From NCBI GenBank assembly GCA_036745275.1, contig DAIOGK010000017.1, forward strand, positions 18,955 through 82,954: DNA of 64,000 bases, given 5' to 3'. Position 1 is the stretch's first letter. Each line of letters opens with the position of its first letter. The stretch is from JAIUNP01 sp020161975. GTDB lineage: Bacteria; Pseudomonadota; Alphaproteobacteria; Rhizobiales; Beijerinckiaceae. The translations under genes and the position numbers were made by a program. Below, in pieces: positions 24,103-33,709 of the stretch. Below the pieces are notes generated by a model. The model was not told the DNA's origin. It ran no database searches and saw nothing but the letters and a program-made list of their open reading frames with translations.

Positions 24103-25956
24103 TCATGCCTGCATCTTGACATAGGTGCCCGGCGCATCGCCGAGCGTCGCGCGCCCGCCGCCGGGCGCACGCGCGGGCACCTTCTTGTCGCCCTTGGTGA
24201 TCCAGGCGATCCAGTCAGTCCACCACGTACCGGGATGTTCTTCGGCCTTGGCAACCCAGGCGTCGAAGTCGCCCACGGCATCCCCGCCAACCCAGTACTG
24301 GTACTTCGGCTTGGTGGCCGGATTGACGACGCCAGCGATGTGGCCTGAACCCGCCAGCACATAGCGGACAGGGCCGCCGAAAAACTGCGAGCCGTGGAAT
24401 ACAGACTTTGCCGGTGCGATATGATCCTCGCGCGCGGCGAGATTATAGATCGGCGTCTTGACCTTCTTGAGGTTGAGCGTCACGCCATCGACGACCATCT
24501 TGCCCTTGGCGAGATTGTTTTCGAGGTAGCAGTTGCGCAGATAGAAGCTGTGGTTCGCTTCGGGCATCCGGGTGGAATCGGAGTTCCAGTAGAGAAGATC
24601 GAACGGCGTCGGGGCTTTGCCCTTCAGGTAGTTGTTGACGTAATAGCCCCAGATGAGGTCGTTCGGCCGCAACATGTTGAAGGCATTCGCCATGCGCGAG
24701 CCGGCGAGATATCCCTTCTCCTTCATCTGCTCTTCCACATCGGCAATCTGCTCTTCATCGACGAAGGCGAGTAGGTCGCCCGCGTAGGTGAAGTCGACCT
24801 GTGTCGTGAACAGCGTTGCGGATTTCACGCGCTTGCCCTGGCCGAGGGCCCAGAGATAGGCGAGTGTGACCGAAACCATGGTGCCGCCAACGCAATAGCC
24901 CACGGTGTGCGCGCTTTTTTCGCCGGTGATCTTCTCGATCTCCTCAAGCGCAGCAATCGGTCCCTGCTTCATGTATTCGGCAAAGCCACAGGCCTTGTGG
25001 CGCTCGTCCGGGTTCACCCAGGAGATGGTGAAAACGGTCAGCCCCTGTTCCACGCACCAGCGAATGAAAGACTTCTCGGGGTTGAGATCGAGCACGTAGA
25101 ACTTGTTGATCCACGGCGGCACGATGAGCAGCGGCACCTTGTACACGCTCTCTGTGGTGGGCGTGTACTGGATCAGTTCCATCAGGTCGTTGCGATACAC
25201 CACCTTGCCGGGGGTGTTGGCGATGTTCCTGCCTACCTCGAAGGGCGAATCGTCCGTCTGCCGGATGCGCAGGTTGCCACGTCCCCGCTCGATATCCTCG
25301 GCCATCATCTTCATGCCGCGCACGAGGTTGGCACCCTTTTCCTCAATCGTCGTGCGGAGGAGTTCGGGGTTGGTGAGGATGTAGTTCGAGGGCGAGAACA
25401 GGCCCTGAAGCTGCCGGGTATAGAAGGCGGCCTTGCGCTTGGTCTGCTCGTCGAGCCCCTCTGCGTTCTCAACGAGCTTGTTCAGCCAGTTGGTGCCAAC
25501 AAAATAGGCCTGCTTCAGCGTGTTGAAATAGGGGTTGTTCTCCCAGTCCGCATCAGCAAAACGGGAATCGCGCGCGGGCATGGCCGTGACCGGGCGCGGC
25601 TTCTCTCCCTGCATCATCCGGAGTGTCTCGCCCCAGAGCGCCATCACATCGTCGGAGATGTTCTTCTGCACCTCGACCGCCTTCTGCGGGTCGGCGAGCC
25701 AGCGTTCAGCCACGGCGGAGAAGGTCTTGATCAGGTCGGCGACCTCGTTGGAGCTTTTGGCCGGCTTGGTCTCGCCGTCCTCGATGCCCTTGATGACGTT
25801 GGCGGTGGCGCGCGTCATTTCCGCCATGATCTGGGCGGAATTTTCAGCAAACTCCTGCACCTGGGCCTGGGCGGCGGCAAACGCCTCTGTCTCCGGCGGA
25901 GAGCCGGAAGCGCCGGTCGGCCCGGTGCCTGTCTTGCCTGGTTCGGATTTACCCAT
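24103..25956 (-). CDS. phaC: Class I polyhydroxyalkanoate synthase
   Basis: 617 residues, normal for class I PhaC. The lipase-like box is VGYCVGG with the nucleophile Cys355; the catalytic Asp is in REDHIAP and the general-base His in GSGHIAG near the C-terminus. The N-terminal 100 residues are helical and variable. The enzyme polymerises 3-hydroxyacyl-CoA into storage granules. The start at 25956 follows GGGAGGC; a longer in-frame reading reaches across the divergent promoter region and is not credible. No phaA, phaB or phasin gene lies beside it. Confidence 0.95.
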   Translation of the reverse strand: MGKSEPGKTGTGPTGASGSPPETEAFAAAQAQVQEFAENSAQIMAEMTRATANVIKGIEDGETKPAKSSNEVADLIKTFSAVAERWLADPQKAVEVQKNISDDVMALWGETLRMMQGEKPRPVTAMPARDSRFADADWENNPYFNTLKQAYFVGTNWLNKLVENAEGLDEQTKRKAAFYTRQLQGLFSPSNYILTNPELLRTTIEEKGANLVRGMKMMAEDIERGRGNLRIRQTDDSPFEVGRNIANTPGKVVYRNDLMELIQYTPTTESVYKVPLLIVPPWINKFYVLDLNPEKSFIRWCVEQGLTVFTISWVNPDERHKACGFAEYMKQGPIAALEEIEKITGEKSAHTVGYCVGGTMVSVTLAYLWALGQGKRVKSATLFTTQVDFTYAGDLLAFVDEEQIADVEEQMKEKGYLAGSRMANAFNMLRPNDLIWGYYVNNYLKGKAPTPFDLLYWNSDSTRMPEANHSFYLRNCYLENNLAKGKMVVDGVTLNLKKVKTPIYNLAAREDHIAPAKSVFHGSQFFGGPVRYVLAGSGHIAGVVNPATKPKYQYWVGGDAVGDFDAWVAKAEEHPGTWWTDWIAWITKGDKKVPARAPGGGRATLGDAPGTYVKMQA

Positions 25957-26029
25957 GGTTGCCTCCCTGAAGCATAATATCTGCCTGTCTTCCGCGCGCG
26001 TGACAGGGCGTGTATAGGTTTCCGCTAAC

Positions 26030-26578
26030 ATGGCGATTTTCAGTTTCATACGCAACGTGCTTGCCTGTGCGACATTGGCAGGATGCCTGCCCGTCCTCGG
26101 CGGCTGCGCGCTCTCCCCGTTCGACGAGGACAGCATGCTGCGCAATGCCGGCACGGTCATCGGAACCACCGGCAAGCTGTCCGAGCCGAAGCCCTTCGTG
26201 AAAGACAGCCGCACGGGTTCAACGGAATACCCGGCTGTGGGCGTGACCCCGGCGGAGCCGGCGATTCGCGCGCGTCAGGGCGCGGGCGTTCAGGCGCTGG
26301 AGAACGAACTCAATGCGTTGCGTGCCCGCAACGACCAAGCGGTCGCGGCCCAGCGTCCACCGTCTCCTTTTGACGGCAAGGTCGAGCCCGGCTTCAAGCC
26401 ACCGCCGCCCAAGCCCCTTCCAGCCTACACCGGACCTAAAATCGATGTTCCGGTGGCAAAGGACGCGACAGCGGACACCCCGACGACGGCAAAGGCGCTC
26501 ACGGCGAAGAAAAAGTCTACACTTCGGAAACCAAACGAAAAGAAGTCTGGCGCAGGATCAGGACAGCCGGAAACCTGA
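26030..26578 (+). CDS. Hypothetical lipoprotein, proline/lysine-rich
   Basis: 182 residues starting with a signal peptide that ends in VLGGC (lipobox cysteine near residue 26; another cysteine at 19 fits less well). The mature protein is low-complexity: a short possibly coiled stretch (LENELNALRARNDQ) near 88-102, then proline-rich (KPPPPKPLPAY) and lysine-rich ends. It is probably an envelope lipoprotein of unknown function. It is divergent from phaC, with 73 bases between the starts. Confidence 0.6.
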   Translation: MAIFSFIRNVLACATLAGCLPVLGGCALSPFDEDSMLRNAGTVIGTTGKLSEPKPFVKDSRTGSTEYPAVGVTPAEPAIRARQGAGVQALENELNALRARNDQAVAAQRPPSPFDGKVEPGFKPPPPKPLPAYTGPKIDVPVAKDATADTPTTAKALTAKKKSTLRKPNEKKSGAGSGQPET

Positions 26579-26758
26579 TGAACAACGGGTTTCCAGCCGG
26601 TTCAGGCGGGTTCCCCATCTTGTGTGTGGAAAATTCCGGCAAATTCGCTTATTGAGCGAAGCCTCTGGATCGGCCTCGACTGTTTTGGGGGAGTACGATC
26701 CGTGATCAATCTTGTCCGGCCGGAGTTCGGCCAGCGTCAACCCGAGAGTTTTTTCGAC

Positions 26759-27973
26759 ATGCAGGACTTTCACCGCGTCCGTCGTTTGCCGCCCTACGTC
26801 TTCGAGCAGGTCAACAAGATCAAGGCTCAGGCGCGAGCGAACGGCGCGGATATCATTGATCTCGGCATGGGCAATCCCGATCTCGCGGTCCCCAAGCATG
26901 TCATTGAAAAGATGATGGAAACCGTGGGCAAGCCGCGCACGGACCGGTACTCCGCCTCCAAGGGCATCCCCGGCTTGCGTCGCGCCCAGGCGAACTACTA
27001 TGAGCGCCGCTTCGGCGTGAAGCTGAATCCGGATACGCAGGTCATCGCCACCCTCGGCTCCAAGGAAGGCTTCGCCAACATGGCGCAGGCCATCACCGGC
27101 CCGGGCGATGTCGTGCTGGTGCCGAACCCGTCCTATCCCATCCACGCCTTCGGCTTCCTGATGGCCGGCGGCGTGATCCGTTCGGTGCCGGCGACCCCGG
27201 GCGAAGAGTATTTCCGTGCGCTCGAACGGGCCGTGATCCACTCGATCCCCAAGCCGATCGCTGTTGTCACCTGCTTCCCGTCGAACCCCACGGCGGAGGT
27301 GGCAGATCTCGATTTCTATCGCGAGCTGGTAGCTTTCGCCAAAAAGCACGAGTTGATCGTTCTCTCCGATCTCGCTTATGCCGAACTTTACTTCGACGAC
27401 AACCCGCCGCCCTCGATCCTTCAGGTGCCGGGCGCCTTTGATATTGCGGTCGAGTTCACCTCGATGTCGAAGACCTTCTCCATGGCCGGCTGGCGCATGG
27501 GCTTTGCCGTGGGCAACGAGAAGCTCTGCGCCGCGCTCGCCCGCGTGAAATCCTATCTTGATTACGGCGCCTACACGCCGATCCAGGTGGCCGCGACCGC
27601 CGCGCTCAATGGGCCGGAAGACTGCATCAACGAGATGCGCGCGACCTACAGGAAGCGTCGCGATGCGCTGGTCGAGAGCTTCAGCAAGGCCGGTTGGGAT
27701 TTCCCCGCGCCGAAGGCGTCGATGTTCGCCTGGGTGCCGATTCCGGAAAAATTCCGCGCCATGGGCAGCCTCGAATTCTCGAAGATGTTGGTGGAAAAAG
27801 CGGAAGTCGCCGTCGCGCCGGGCATCGGCTTTGGCGAACATGGCGATGATTATGTGCGCCTGGCGATCGTCGAGAACGAGAACCGCATCCGTCAGGCGGC
27901 GCGTAATGTCGGCAAGTTCCTCAAATCCGCCGATACGACGCTGCATAACGTCGTCACGCTCAAGACCGGTTGA
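26759..27973 (+). CDS. alaC: Pyridoxal-phosphate aminotransferase, AlaC-like (alanine-synthesising)
   Basis: 404 residues of fold-type I, class I/II aminotransferase. Start of the core is FHRVRRLPPYVFEQV, as in AlaC/YfdZ and LL-diaminopimelate aminotransferase-like proteins. Key sites are DLGMGNPDL, the cofactor-side SNPTAEVAD, SDLAYAEL, and the Schiff-base lysine in SMSKTFSMAGWR. Transamination of pyruvate to alanine is the best guess. The ATG at 26759 is chosen because the family starts there. It lies 129 bases upstream of hom on the same strand, a pairing I recall from Hyphomicrobiales. Confidence 0.88.
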   Translation: MQDFHRVRRLPPYVFEQVNKIKAQARANGADIIDLGMGNPDLAVPKHVIEKMMETVGKPRTDRYSASKGIPGLRRAQANYYERRFGVKLNPDTQVIATLGSKEGFANMAQAITGPGDVVLVPNPSYPIHAFGFLMAGGVIRSVPATPGEEYFRALERAVIHSIPKPIAVVTCFPSNPTAEVADLDFYRELVAFAKKHELIVLSDLAYAELYFDDNPPPSILQVPGAFDIAVEFTSMSKTFSMAGWRMGFAVGNEKLCAALARVKSYLDYGAYTPIQVAATAALNGPEDCINEMRATYRKRRDALVESFSKAGWDFPAPKASMFAWVPIPEKFRAMGSLEFSKMLVEKAEVAVAPGIGFGEHGDDYVRLAIVENENRIRQAARNVGKFLKSADTTLHNVVTLKTG

Positions 27974-27990
27974 GTTTGTTGCAGGCGCTG

Positions 27991-28023
27991 TCAGTCCGGG
28001 GGCGCCGCTGCGCCCCGGACTGA
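27991..28023. repeat. Strong 14-bp inverted repeat between alaC and hom
   Basis: TCAGTCCGGGGGCGC (27991-28005) pairs with GCGCCCCGGACTGA (28010-28023) around a CGCT tetraloop, with one bulged G in the 5' arm. No T-run follows on either side, so it is not a classical terminator; it may partly separate alaC and hom expression or stabilise the alaC mRNA end. Confidence 0.6.
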
Positions 28024-28102
28024 GGTGCCTCCTGCCATTGCCCCTTGCGACCATCTCCGCTAAGCCACCGTCCAGACTTTGCTGCAACGCAGGACGAGTG
28101 AA

Positions 28103-29401
28103 ATGGCAAACGCATTACGGGTTGGAATCGCCGGGCTGGGAACGGTCGGCATCGGCGCGCTGAAAATCCTCAACCAGCGTGCCAACGAACTCACCCTGTC
28201 TGCCGGCCGTCCGATCCGCGTCACCGCGGTCGCCTCGCGCGACCGGACGCGCGACCGCGGGATCGACGTTTCTCAATACCTGTGGTTTGAAAATCCGGTC
28301 GAAATGGCCGGCTCGCCCGAGATCGACATCTTCGTCGAGACCATCGGCGGGGCGGAGGGCCCGGCCCATGATGCGGTCAAGGCCGCGCTGAAGGCCGGCA
28401 AGCCGGTCGTGACCGCCAACAAGGCGCTGCTGGCCAAACATGGCGCGGAACTTGCGCGCCTTGCCGAGACGAACGGCGTCGCCATCGCCTTCGAACCGGC
28501 GGCGGCGGGCGGCATTCCGGTCATCAAGGCGCTGAAGGAAAGCCTCGTCGGCAATCGCATCACCCGCGTTTCCGGCATCATGAACGGCACTTGCAACTAC
28601 ATCCTCAGCCGCATGGAGGCCGAGGGGCTGAGCTTTGCCGAATGCCTCAAGGATGCGCAGCGTCTGGGCTATGCCGAGGCGGACCCGACCTTCGATGTCG
28701 AAGGCTTCGATACCGCGCACAAGCTGGCGCTGCTGACCTCGCTCGCCTTCGGCACCGAGGTTGATTCCGATTCGATTTATGTCGAGGGCATTTCCGGGGT
28801 CACTCCGCTCGATCTGAAGATGGCCGATGAACTCGGTTTCCGTATCAAGCTGCTGGGCGTTGCCGAGCGCACTTCGCAGGGCATCGAGCAGCGCGTTCAC
28901 CCCACCATGGTGCCCAAAACCTCGCAGCTCGCGCAGGTGATGGGTGTGCTGAACGCCGTCTCCATTCAGGCAGATCCGGTCGGTGAACTTACCTTCGTCG
29001 GGCCCGGCGCCGGGGCAGGGGCCACCGGCAGCGCGGTCGTGGGCGACATCCTCGATATTGCGCGCGGCGCCAACGTCGCCACCTTCGGGCGCTCTGCCGG
29101 CGCGCTCGAAAAGCCGGTGCGCGCGCCGATCCGCCAGCATGAGGGCGGCTATTACATCCGCATGGACGTGAAGGATGTGCCAGGCGCTGCCGCCCGGATT
29201 GCGACGCGCATGGCCGAACGCGGCATCAGCCTCGAAAGCATCCTGCAAAAGGGCAGCCGCGACCGGTCCACGGGGGGCACGGTGCCGGTGGTGCTGATCA
29301 CCTATGCCACCAGCGAGGCCAAGCTTCGCGAGGCACTGAGCGACATCGCCGGCGACGGTGTTCTGGAAGGCGATCCGCAGGCCATCCGCATCGAGCGGTA
29401 A
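28103..29401 (+). CDS. hom: Homoserine dehydrogenase with ACT domain
   Basis: 432 residues. The NAD(P)-binding motif is VGIAGLGTVGIGALKIL near 6-22. The catalytic centre holds TANKALLAKHG and GGIPVIKALKESL, with MNGTCNYILSRM. The C-terminal 80 residues (YYIRMDVKDVPGAAARIATRMAERGISLESI) form an ACT domain that usually senses threonine. It reduces aspartate semialdehyde to homoserine for methionine, threonine and isoleucine. The ATG at 28103 fits the family start. Confidence 0.95.
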   Translation: MANALRVGIAGLGTVGIGALKILNQRANELTLSAGRPIRVTAVASRDRTRDRGIDVSQYLWFENPVEMAGSPEIDIFVETIGGAEGPAHDAVKAALKAGKPVVTANKALLAKHGAELARLAETNGVAIAFEPAAAGGIPVIKALKESLVGNRITRVSGIMNGTCNYILSRMEAEGLSFAECLKDAQRLGYAEADPTFDVEGFDTAHKLALLTSLAFGTEVDSDSIYVEGISGVTPLDLKMADELGFRIKLLGVAERTSQGIEQRVHPTMVPKTSQLAQVMGVLNAVSIQADPVGELTFVGPGAGAGATGSAVVGDILDIARGANVATFGRSAGALEKPVRAPIRQHEGGYYIRMDVKDVPGAAARIATRMAERGISLESILQKGSRDRSTGGTVPVVLITYATSEAKLREALSDIAGDGVLEGDPQAIRIER

Positions 29402-29514
29402 AGCGCCGAAATCAAAAACTGTACTTGGCTTTGCCGTAAACTGTTCTAGGTTTTTCTTCCGGATCTGTGATGGGCGCAGGGACTGCCTCGCGTACGGTCC
29501 GGAGGGGGGGCGGC

Positions 29515-30177
29515 ATGGCCAAAAACGTGAAGACCTTTGCTGTCATCGGCCTGGGCGCCTTCGGCAGCACGGTGGCGAGTGAGCTGTTTCGCGCAGGGCA
29601 CAAGGTCATGGGCGTCGATACGGACGAGCGCCGCGTCTCGCAGATGGCCTCGAACCTCACGTCATCCTTCATCTTCGACACAACCGACGAGGCGGCCATG
29701 CGTGAGGCCGGGCTCGATTGCTGCGATGTGGCGCTGGTCGCTATCGGCAGCGATATTCAGGCCAGCATCCTGACGACCATGAATCTGAAAATGCTGGGCA
29801 TCGACACGATCTGGGTAAAGGCGTCCAACAAGACGCACCACCGCATTCTGCTGAAGCTCGGGGCGGACCGCATCATAGAGCCGGAGCAGGAAATGGGCCG
29901 GCATATCGCGCAGATGCTCAACAATCCGATGGTCAAGGATTACGTCAGCCTCGGCAACGGCTACAGCGTGGTCACGATCGTCGTGCCGGAACGGCTGGAC
30001 GGCAAGGATATGAAGGCGATGGTAGGGGACGAAGACTTCAACTTGCGACCGCTCGGCCTCATGCGTGGCGGCGAGTTCGTGTCGTGCGAAGGCGCCCCGG
30101 TCACATTCCGCAAGGATGATCGGCTGCTGCTGCTGGGCCGGAGTCAGGATCTGCGCCGATTCGGTGAATCGACCTAA
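29515..30177 (+). CDS. Potassium uptake regulatory subunit, TrkA/KtrA type
   Basis: 220 residues: one RCK_N Rossmann domain (FAVIGLGAFGSTVASEL near 7-23, then the acidic strand end GVDTDE) plus an RCK_C domain from about 140. A single RCK pair is the KtrA layout; TrkA of enterobacteria has two. It gates the partner TrkH/KtrB channel in response to bound nucleotide. GGAGGGGG before the ATG at 29515 is a strong ribosome-binding site. The channel gene starts 17 bases after its stop, so both form an operon. Confidence 0.9.
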   Translation: MAKNVKTFAVIGLGAFGSTVASELFRAGHKVMGVDTDERRVSQMASNLTSSFIFDTTDEAAMREAGLDCCDVALVAIGSDIQASILTTMNLKMLGIDTIWVKASNKTHHRILLKLGADRIIEPEQEMGRHIAQMLNNPMVKDYVSLGNGYSVVTIVVPERLDGKDMKAMVGDEDFNLRPLGLMRGGEFVSCEGAPVTFRKDDRLLLLGRSQDLRRFGEST

Positions 30178-30194
30178 GCGTCGTGGGCCTTGCG

Positions 30195-31538
30195 ATGTTG
30201 GACCTCCTCCAGAATTTTGCCCGGAAAGCTGCGCGTATTCCGCCGCCGCTGATGCTGGCAGCGCTTTATGCAGCGCTCATTCTGGTCGGCGCGGTTGCAC
30301 TCAAATTGCCCGTCGCCCATGTCAGGCCGCTCTCCTGGTCGGAAGTGCTGTTCACCTCCACCTCGGCCGTAACCGTGACAGGGCTGTCGGTCATTGATGT
30401 CGGTCAGCATTTGACGCTGTTCGGCCAGGTGGTGATTGCAGTGCTGATGCAGCTTGGCGGCATTGGCCTCATGACTTTCGCGGCGCTGGTGCTCGGCGCG
30501 CTCGGCATGTCGGTGGGCCTGACCGGGCAGATCTATCTCCGCAACGATCTCAACCACAATTCGATGAACCAGTTGCTCAGGCTGGTGCGGCTGATCGTGA
30601 AGATCGTGCTCATCTGCGAGGTGGCCGGAGCCGTGCTGCTCACCTTCGCATTTGTTCCGCGCTCCGGCCTCGGGCAGGGCCTTTGGGAAGCGGTGTTCCA
30701 TTCGATTTCAGCCTTCAACAACGCCGGCTTTTCGACCTTTTCCGAAGGGCTCGCTCCCTTCGCCACCGACCCCGTCATAAACATCGTCATTCCCGCGCTC
30801 TTTATCGTGGGAGGCATCGGCTATGTCGTGCTGCACGATCTGCACCAGCGGGATGTCTGGCACGGCTGGACGCTGAACACCAAGGTGATGCTGACTGGAA
30901 CCGCTGCGCTGATCGTCTGGTCCGTGTCGATGTTCGCCTTTCTGGAATGGGACAACCCCGGTACGCTGGGCGCGCTGGACAGTCGCATCGACCGGCTGAT
31001 TGTCAGCTGGTTCCAGGGCGTGACGCCACGCACTGCGGGCTTCAACACCACCAACATTTCGGCAATGCACGACAGCACCTCGATGATGTTCATCTCGTTG
31101 ATGCTGATCGGCGGAGGCCCGTCGTCCACGGCCGGCGGTATCAAGGTAACGACCTTCGCGGTGATGCTTGTTGCCACGGTGGCCTTTTTCCGCCGTCAGT
31201 CGCAGTTCAACCTCTTCGGTCGCGCCGTCGCCATGGAGGAGGTGCTGAAAGTCATGGCGCTGACCGTGCTCAGCCTCATGATCGTGTTTGTCAGTGTTTT
31301 TCTGCTTGCCGCCTCTAATGAAGGCCATTTTCTCGATATCACCTTCGAGGTTGCGAGCGCATTCGGCACGGTGGGTCTGTCACGCGGCTATACGACCTCG
31401 CTGAACGAATTCGGGCGCGTGGTCATCATGGTCGTGATGTTCATCGGACGTGTCGGCCCATTGACGCTGGGCTTCGTGCTCGCCACCCAGACAGTGCCGC
31501 GTGTGCGCTATCCGGTCGGAAAGATCCACCTGGGATAG
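30195..31538 (+). CDS. Potassium uptake channel, TrkH/KtrB family
   Basis: 447 residues with four repeated membrane-pore-membrane units. Selectivity-filter-like sequences are visible: STSAVTVTGLSV, SAFNNAGFSTF, VTPRTAGFNTTN and ASAFGTVGLSRG. These line a single potassium pathway. The size and single-RCK partner suit KtrB. The ATG at 30195 is preferred over the GTG at 30183, though neither has a strong ribosome-binding site. It forms one operon with the upstream RCK protein and converges on the acyltransferase with 10 bases between stops. Confidence 0.92.
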   Translation: MLDLLQNFARKAARIPPPLMLAALYAALILVGAVALKLPVAHVRPLSWSEVLFTSTSAVTVTGLSVIDVGQHLTLFGQVVIAVLMQLGGIGLMTFAALVLGALGMSVGLTGQIYLRNDLNHNSMNQLLRLVRLIVKIVLICEVAGAVLLTFAFVPRSGLGQGLWEAVFHSISAFNNAGFSTFSEGLAPFATDPVINIVIPALFIVGGIGYVVLHDLHQRDVWHGWTLNTKVMLTGTAALIVWSVSMFAFLEWDNPGTLGALDSRIDRLIVSWFQGVTPRTAGFNTTNISAMHDSTSMMFISLMLIGGGPSSTAGGIKVTTFAVMLVATVAFFRRQSQFNLFGRAVAMEEVLKVMALTVLSLMIVFVSVFLLAASNEGHFLDITFEVASAFGTVGLSRGYTTSLNEFGRVVIMVVMFIGRVGPLTLGFVLATQTVPRVRYPVGKIHLG

Positions 31539-31548
31539 AACTGTCAGC

Positions 31549-32694
31549 CTAGACCGGAATCCGCGCCAGCTTGTTCTCGGTGAGCACCGCCGGCAGGCCA
31601 ATCCTGCCATGACGGACCTGCTTGCGCAGGCTGTCCAGTCCCGGCTCGACAAGGCGGAACATCACCACCGAAAGGGCAAGCGCGGCGGCAAGCGTCAGCG
31701 CGAACCCGGTCCATCCCAGTTGCGGCCAGAAGGCGCCAACCACGAACATGATGCCGAAGTGATTGAGATAAAGCGGGTATGACAGGTCGCCCAGCGCCTG
31801 ATCCTGCGGCCGTGCGCGCGTCAGGCGGATATGGGCCAACGCGGGAATCATGATCAGCAGAACCGCCAGAATGGCCACCCGTGCCGGCATATTGAAGGGG
31901 CCGAAGGCCGCGCGGGCCACGTCATTGAGTTGATCCCCGATGTCTGCGAACGCGATGAGCGAAAAGGCCCATGACAGGACGCTCACACCAAAGCCGAAAA
32001 GGCTGCCGCGAAGCGCATAGTAAACCGCAACGCCGAACACGAAGAACGGAATGAGACGCACCGTTTCGGGCCCGGCACCGGTCAGCGCCATGACATAGTA
32101 GAACGCAAGCGCGGCAGCGCCCGCAAGACCAAGGGCCCGATGGTAGAAGGAGGCAGGCGCGAACATAACCACCGCCATCACGAGGTAGAACATCAACTCC
32201 GTGCGGATCGACCAGACGATGGTAATCAGCGGGTGGGTCATGTCCGGTCCGAGTTTCGTGGCGCCGGGAATGGCCTGAATGTAATTGGCCGCGATGTTCT
32301 TCAGCGTCAGAACGTCCATGGTCACAAGTTCGGGCTTGTGCATCTCGAAATGTCGGAACGGCCCGCCAAGCAGCAGAAGGGCGACAATCAGCAGGGTCAC
32401 TGTTGTTGCGGCCAGCAGCGGCGGAAAGATGCGAATGGAGCGATTGAGAAGGAAGGCGCCGGCCCGGCCACGATAATGAACTTCGATCGCCTCGGCGATC
32501 ACGAAGCCGGATACTGCGAAAAAGACCAGAACGGCGATGGACCCCAGCCCCAATGGCACGATGGCCTGCTGAAAGGCGAGTGGAGCAAAGTTTGTATAGT
32601 GCTGCGCAACGACCAGAATGGCCAAAACAAATCGGAAGGTTCCAAGCGGGCGATAAACAAGAGTTGAGGCAGAATTCGGAGAAGTATGGCCCAT
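31549..32694 (-). CDS. Acyltransferase-3 family membrane protein
   Basis: 381 residues with about ten transmembrane helices. The N-terminal signature LGTFRFVLAILVVAQHYTNF contains the R and H of the acyltransferase-3 (OafA/NodX-like) family, and SGFVIAEAIEVHYRGRAGAFLLNRSIRIFPP is the typical second signature with the RxxRIFP run. These proteins O-acetylate surface sugars. There is no glycan gene adjacent; the nearest is the exporter at 22-24 kb. The ATG at 32694 gives the family start. Confidence 0.85.
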   Translation of the reverse strand: MGHTSPNSASTLVYRPLGTFRFVLAILVVAQHYTNFAPLAFQQAIVPLGLGSIAVLVFFAVSGFVIAEAIEVHYRGRAGAFLLNRSIRIFPPLLAATTVTLLIVALLLLGGPFRHFEMHKPELVTMDVLTLKNIAANYIQAIPGATKLGPDMTHPLITIVWSIRTELMFYLVMAVVMFAPASFYHRALGLAGAAALAFYYVMALTGAGPETVRLIPFFVFGVAVYYALRGSLFGFGVSVLSWAFSLIAFADIGDQLNDVARAAFGPFNMPARVAILAVLLIMIPALAHIRLTRARPQDQALGDLSYPLYLNHFGIMFVVGAFWPQLGWTGFALTLAAALALSVVMFRLVEPGLDSLRKQVRHGRIGLPAVLTENKLARIPV

Positions 32695-32792
32695 GGCGAC
32701 ACCGATAGCTGAATAGAAGGTCAGTGTACGCGCTAAGCGTTGTGCCTCAAAACAACACACGAGTTCATGGTGAGCATTAAGGATTTATTTTA

Positions 32793-33494
32793 TTATTTAA
32801 CGCTTGGCGCCGCCTGTGCAAAGAACGCGCCCGCCACATCGCCGCCCCCCTGGCAGAACGGCGCGCGCCCGCCCTTGCCATGCGGCGGCAAGGCATCAAC
32901 AAGCAAGGCATCGCCCGAGCGGCGCAGCGCGAGGGTCCACCCTTCGTTCGGCCCGCCATGGGCGAGCGCCGCGCTTTTGGCACCGACGATGATCAGCGGC
33001 CCCGCTGGCATTGCCGCGTCGTCGAACTCGCAAAACCAGGTGCCGACGGAGAGTTCCGCCACGGAAACGCGGACATTGTAGGTTCCGGCCGCCTTTGCCG
33101 CCACTTCCACCGTTCCTGTGGCATTGGCCCAGTGGCCGACCCATTTGTCCTTCGGTTTCACGACGGCATTGAGAAAATCGCGGCGCAGGGCCATTTGCGC
33201 TCCGACATCGAAGGCAACACCAGCCTCCTTGCCCCGGCGGACCGTCAGAAACGCTGCATGGTCGTCCTGCAACCGGCTGCGGGTCATCTTGTCGAGCCGG
33301 GCAGTCGCCCCGGAAAAGGCCTGTGAGACCTGAACTTCCAGCGCGGCAAGCTCTGCCGCCCGGCACTGGCGAGGCGAAAGGCTGTCGGGGCACACCTCTT
33401 CGGAGCGCACAACCGTCGGAAGCGAGGTCAATGCAGGGAGAGTCACCGCCACTGCGGCGAACGCATACAAGCGACGCTTCATCAGGTGCACCAT
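32793..33494 (-). CDS. Secreted LprI/DUF1311-like protein
   Basis: 233 residues with a signal peptide (MVHLMKRRLYAFAAVAVTLP through VVRS, cleavage near 32). The next 75 residues (CPDSLSPRQCRAAELAALE...ATARLDK) resemble the DUF1311 / lysozyme-inhibitor LprI domain, with two cysteines near its start. The C-terminal half has a beta-rich layout with further cysteines and does not match a family I know. The start at 33494 has an AGG upstream; the ATG at 33482 is an alternative. Probably periplasmic. Confidence 0.6.
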   Translation of the reverse strand: MVHLMKRRLYAFAAVAVTLPALTSLPTVVRSEEVCPDSLSPRQCRAAELAALEVQVSQAFSGATARLDKMTRSRLQDDHAAFLTVRRGKEAGVAFDVGAQMALRRDFLNAVVKPKDKWVGHWANATGTVEVAAKAAGTYNVRVSVAELSVGTWFCEFDDAAMPAGPLIIVGAKSAALAHGGPNEGWTLALRRSGDALLVDALPPHGKGGRAPFCQGGGDVAGAFFAQAAPSVK

Positions 33495-33709
33495 GTCTAA
33501 CCTGCGCACTATGCGTCAAATGCTGAAAGAGAGTGTAAAGGCTGCAAGAAGCACTTGAATATGGCGCAATGCTTCAAGGCAATGCTTCCGGCCAAATTGA
33601 TGGTTTCTCAACCCAAACTGCGCAGGACTGCGGCAGTCACCTAGCAAATTTGCGAGAATCCATATAACCCGAGGGGCGAAATTTCCCTCAGACCAGCAAG
33701 GCCCTCGCC

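Noticed and set aside
26558..28087. Long minus-strand frame antisense to alaC.
   Set aside because: alaC on the other strand is fully supported by motifs; the antisense product lacks any recognisable domain.
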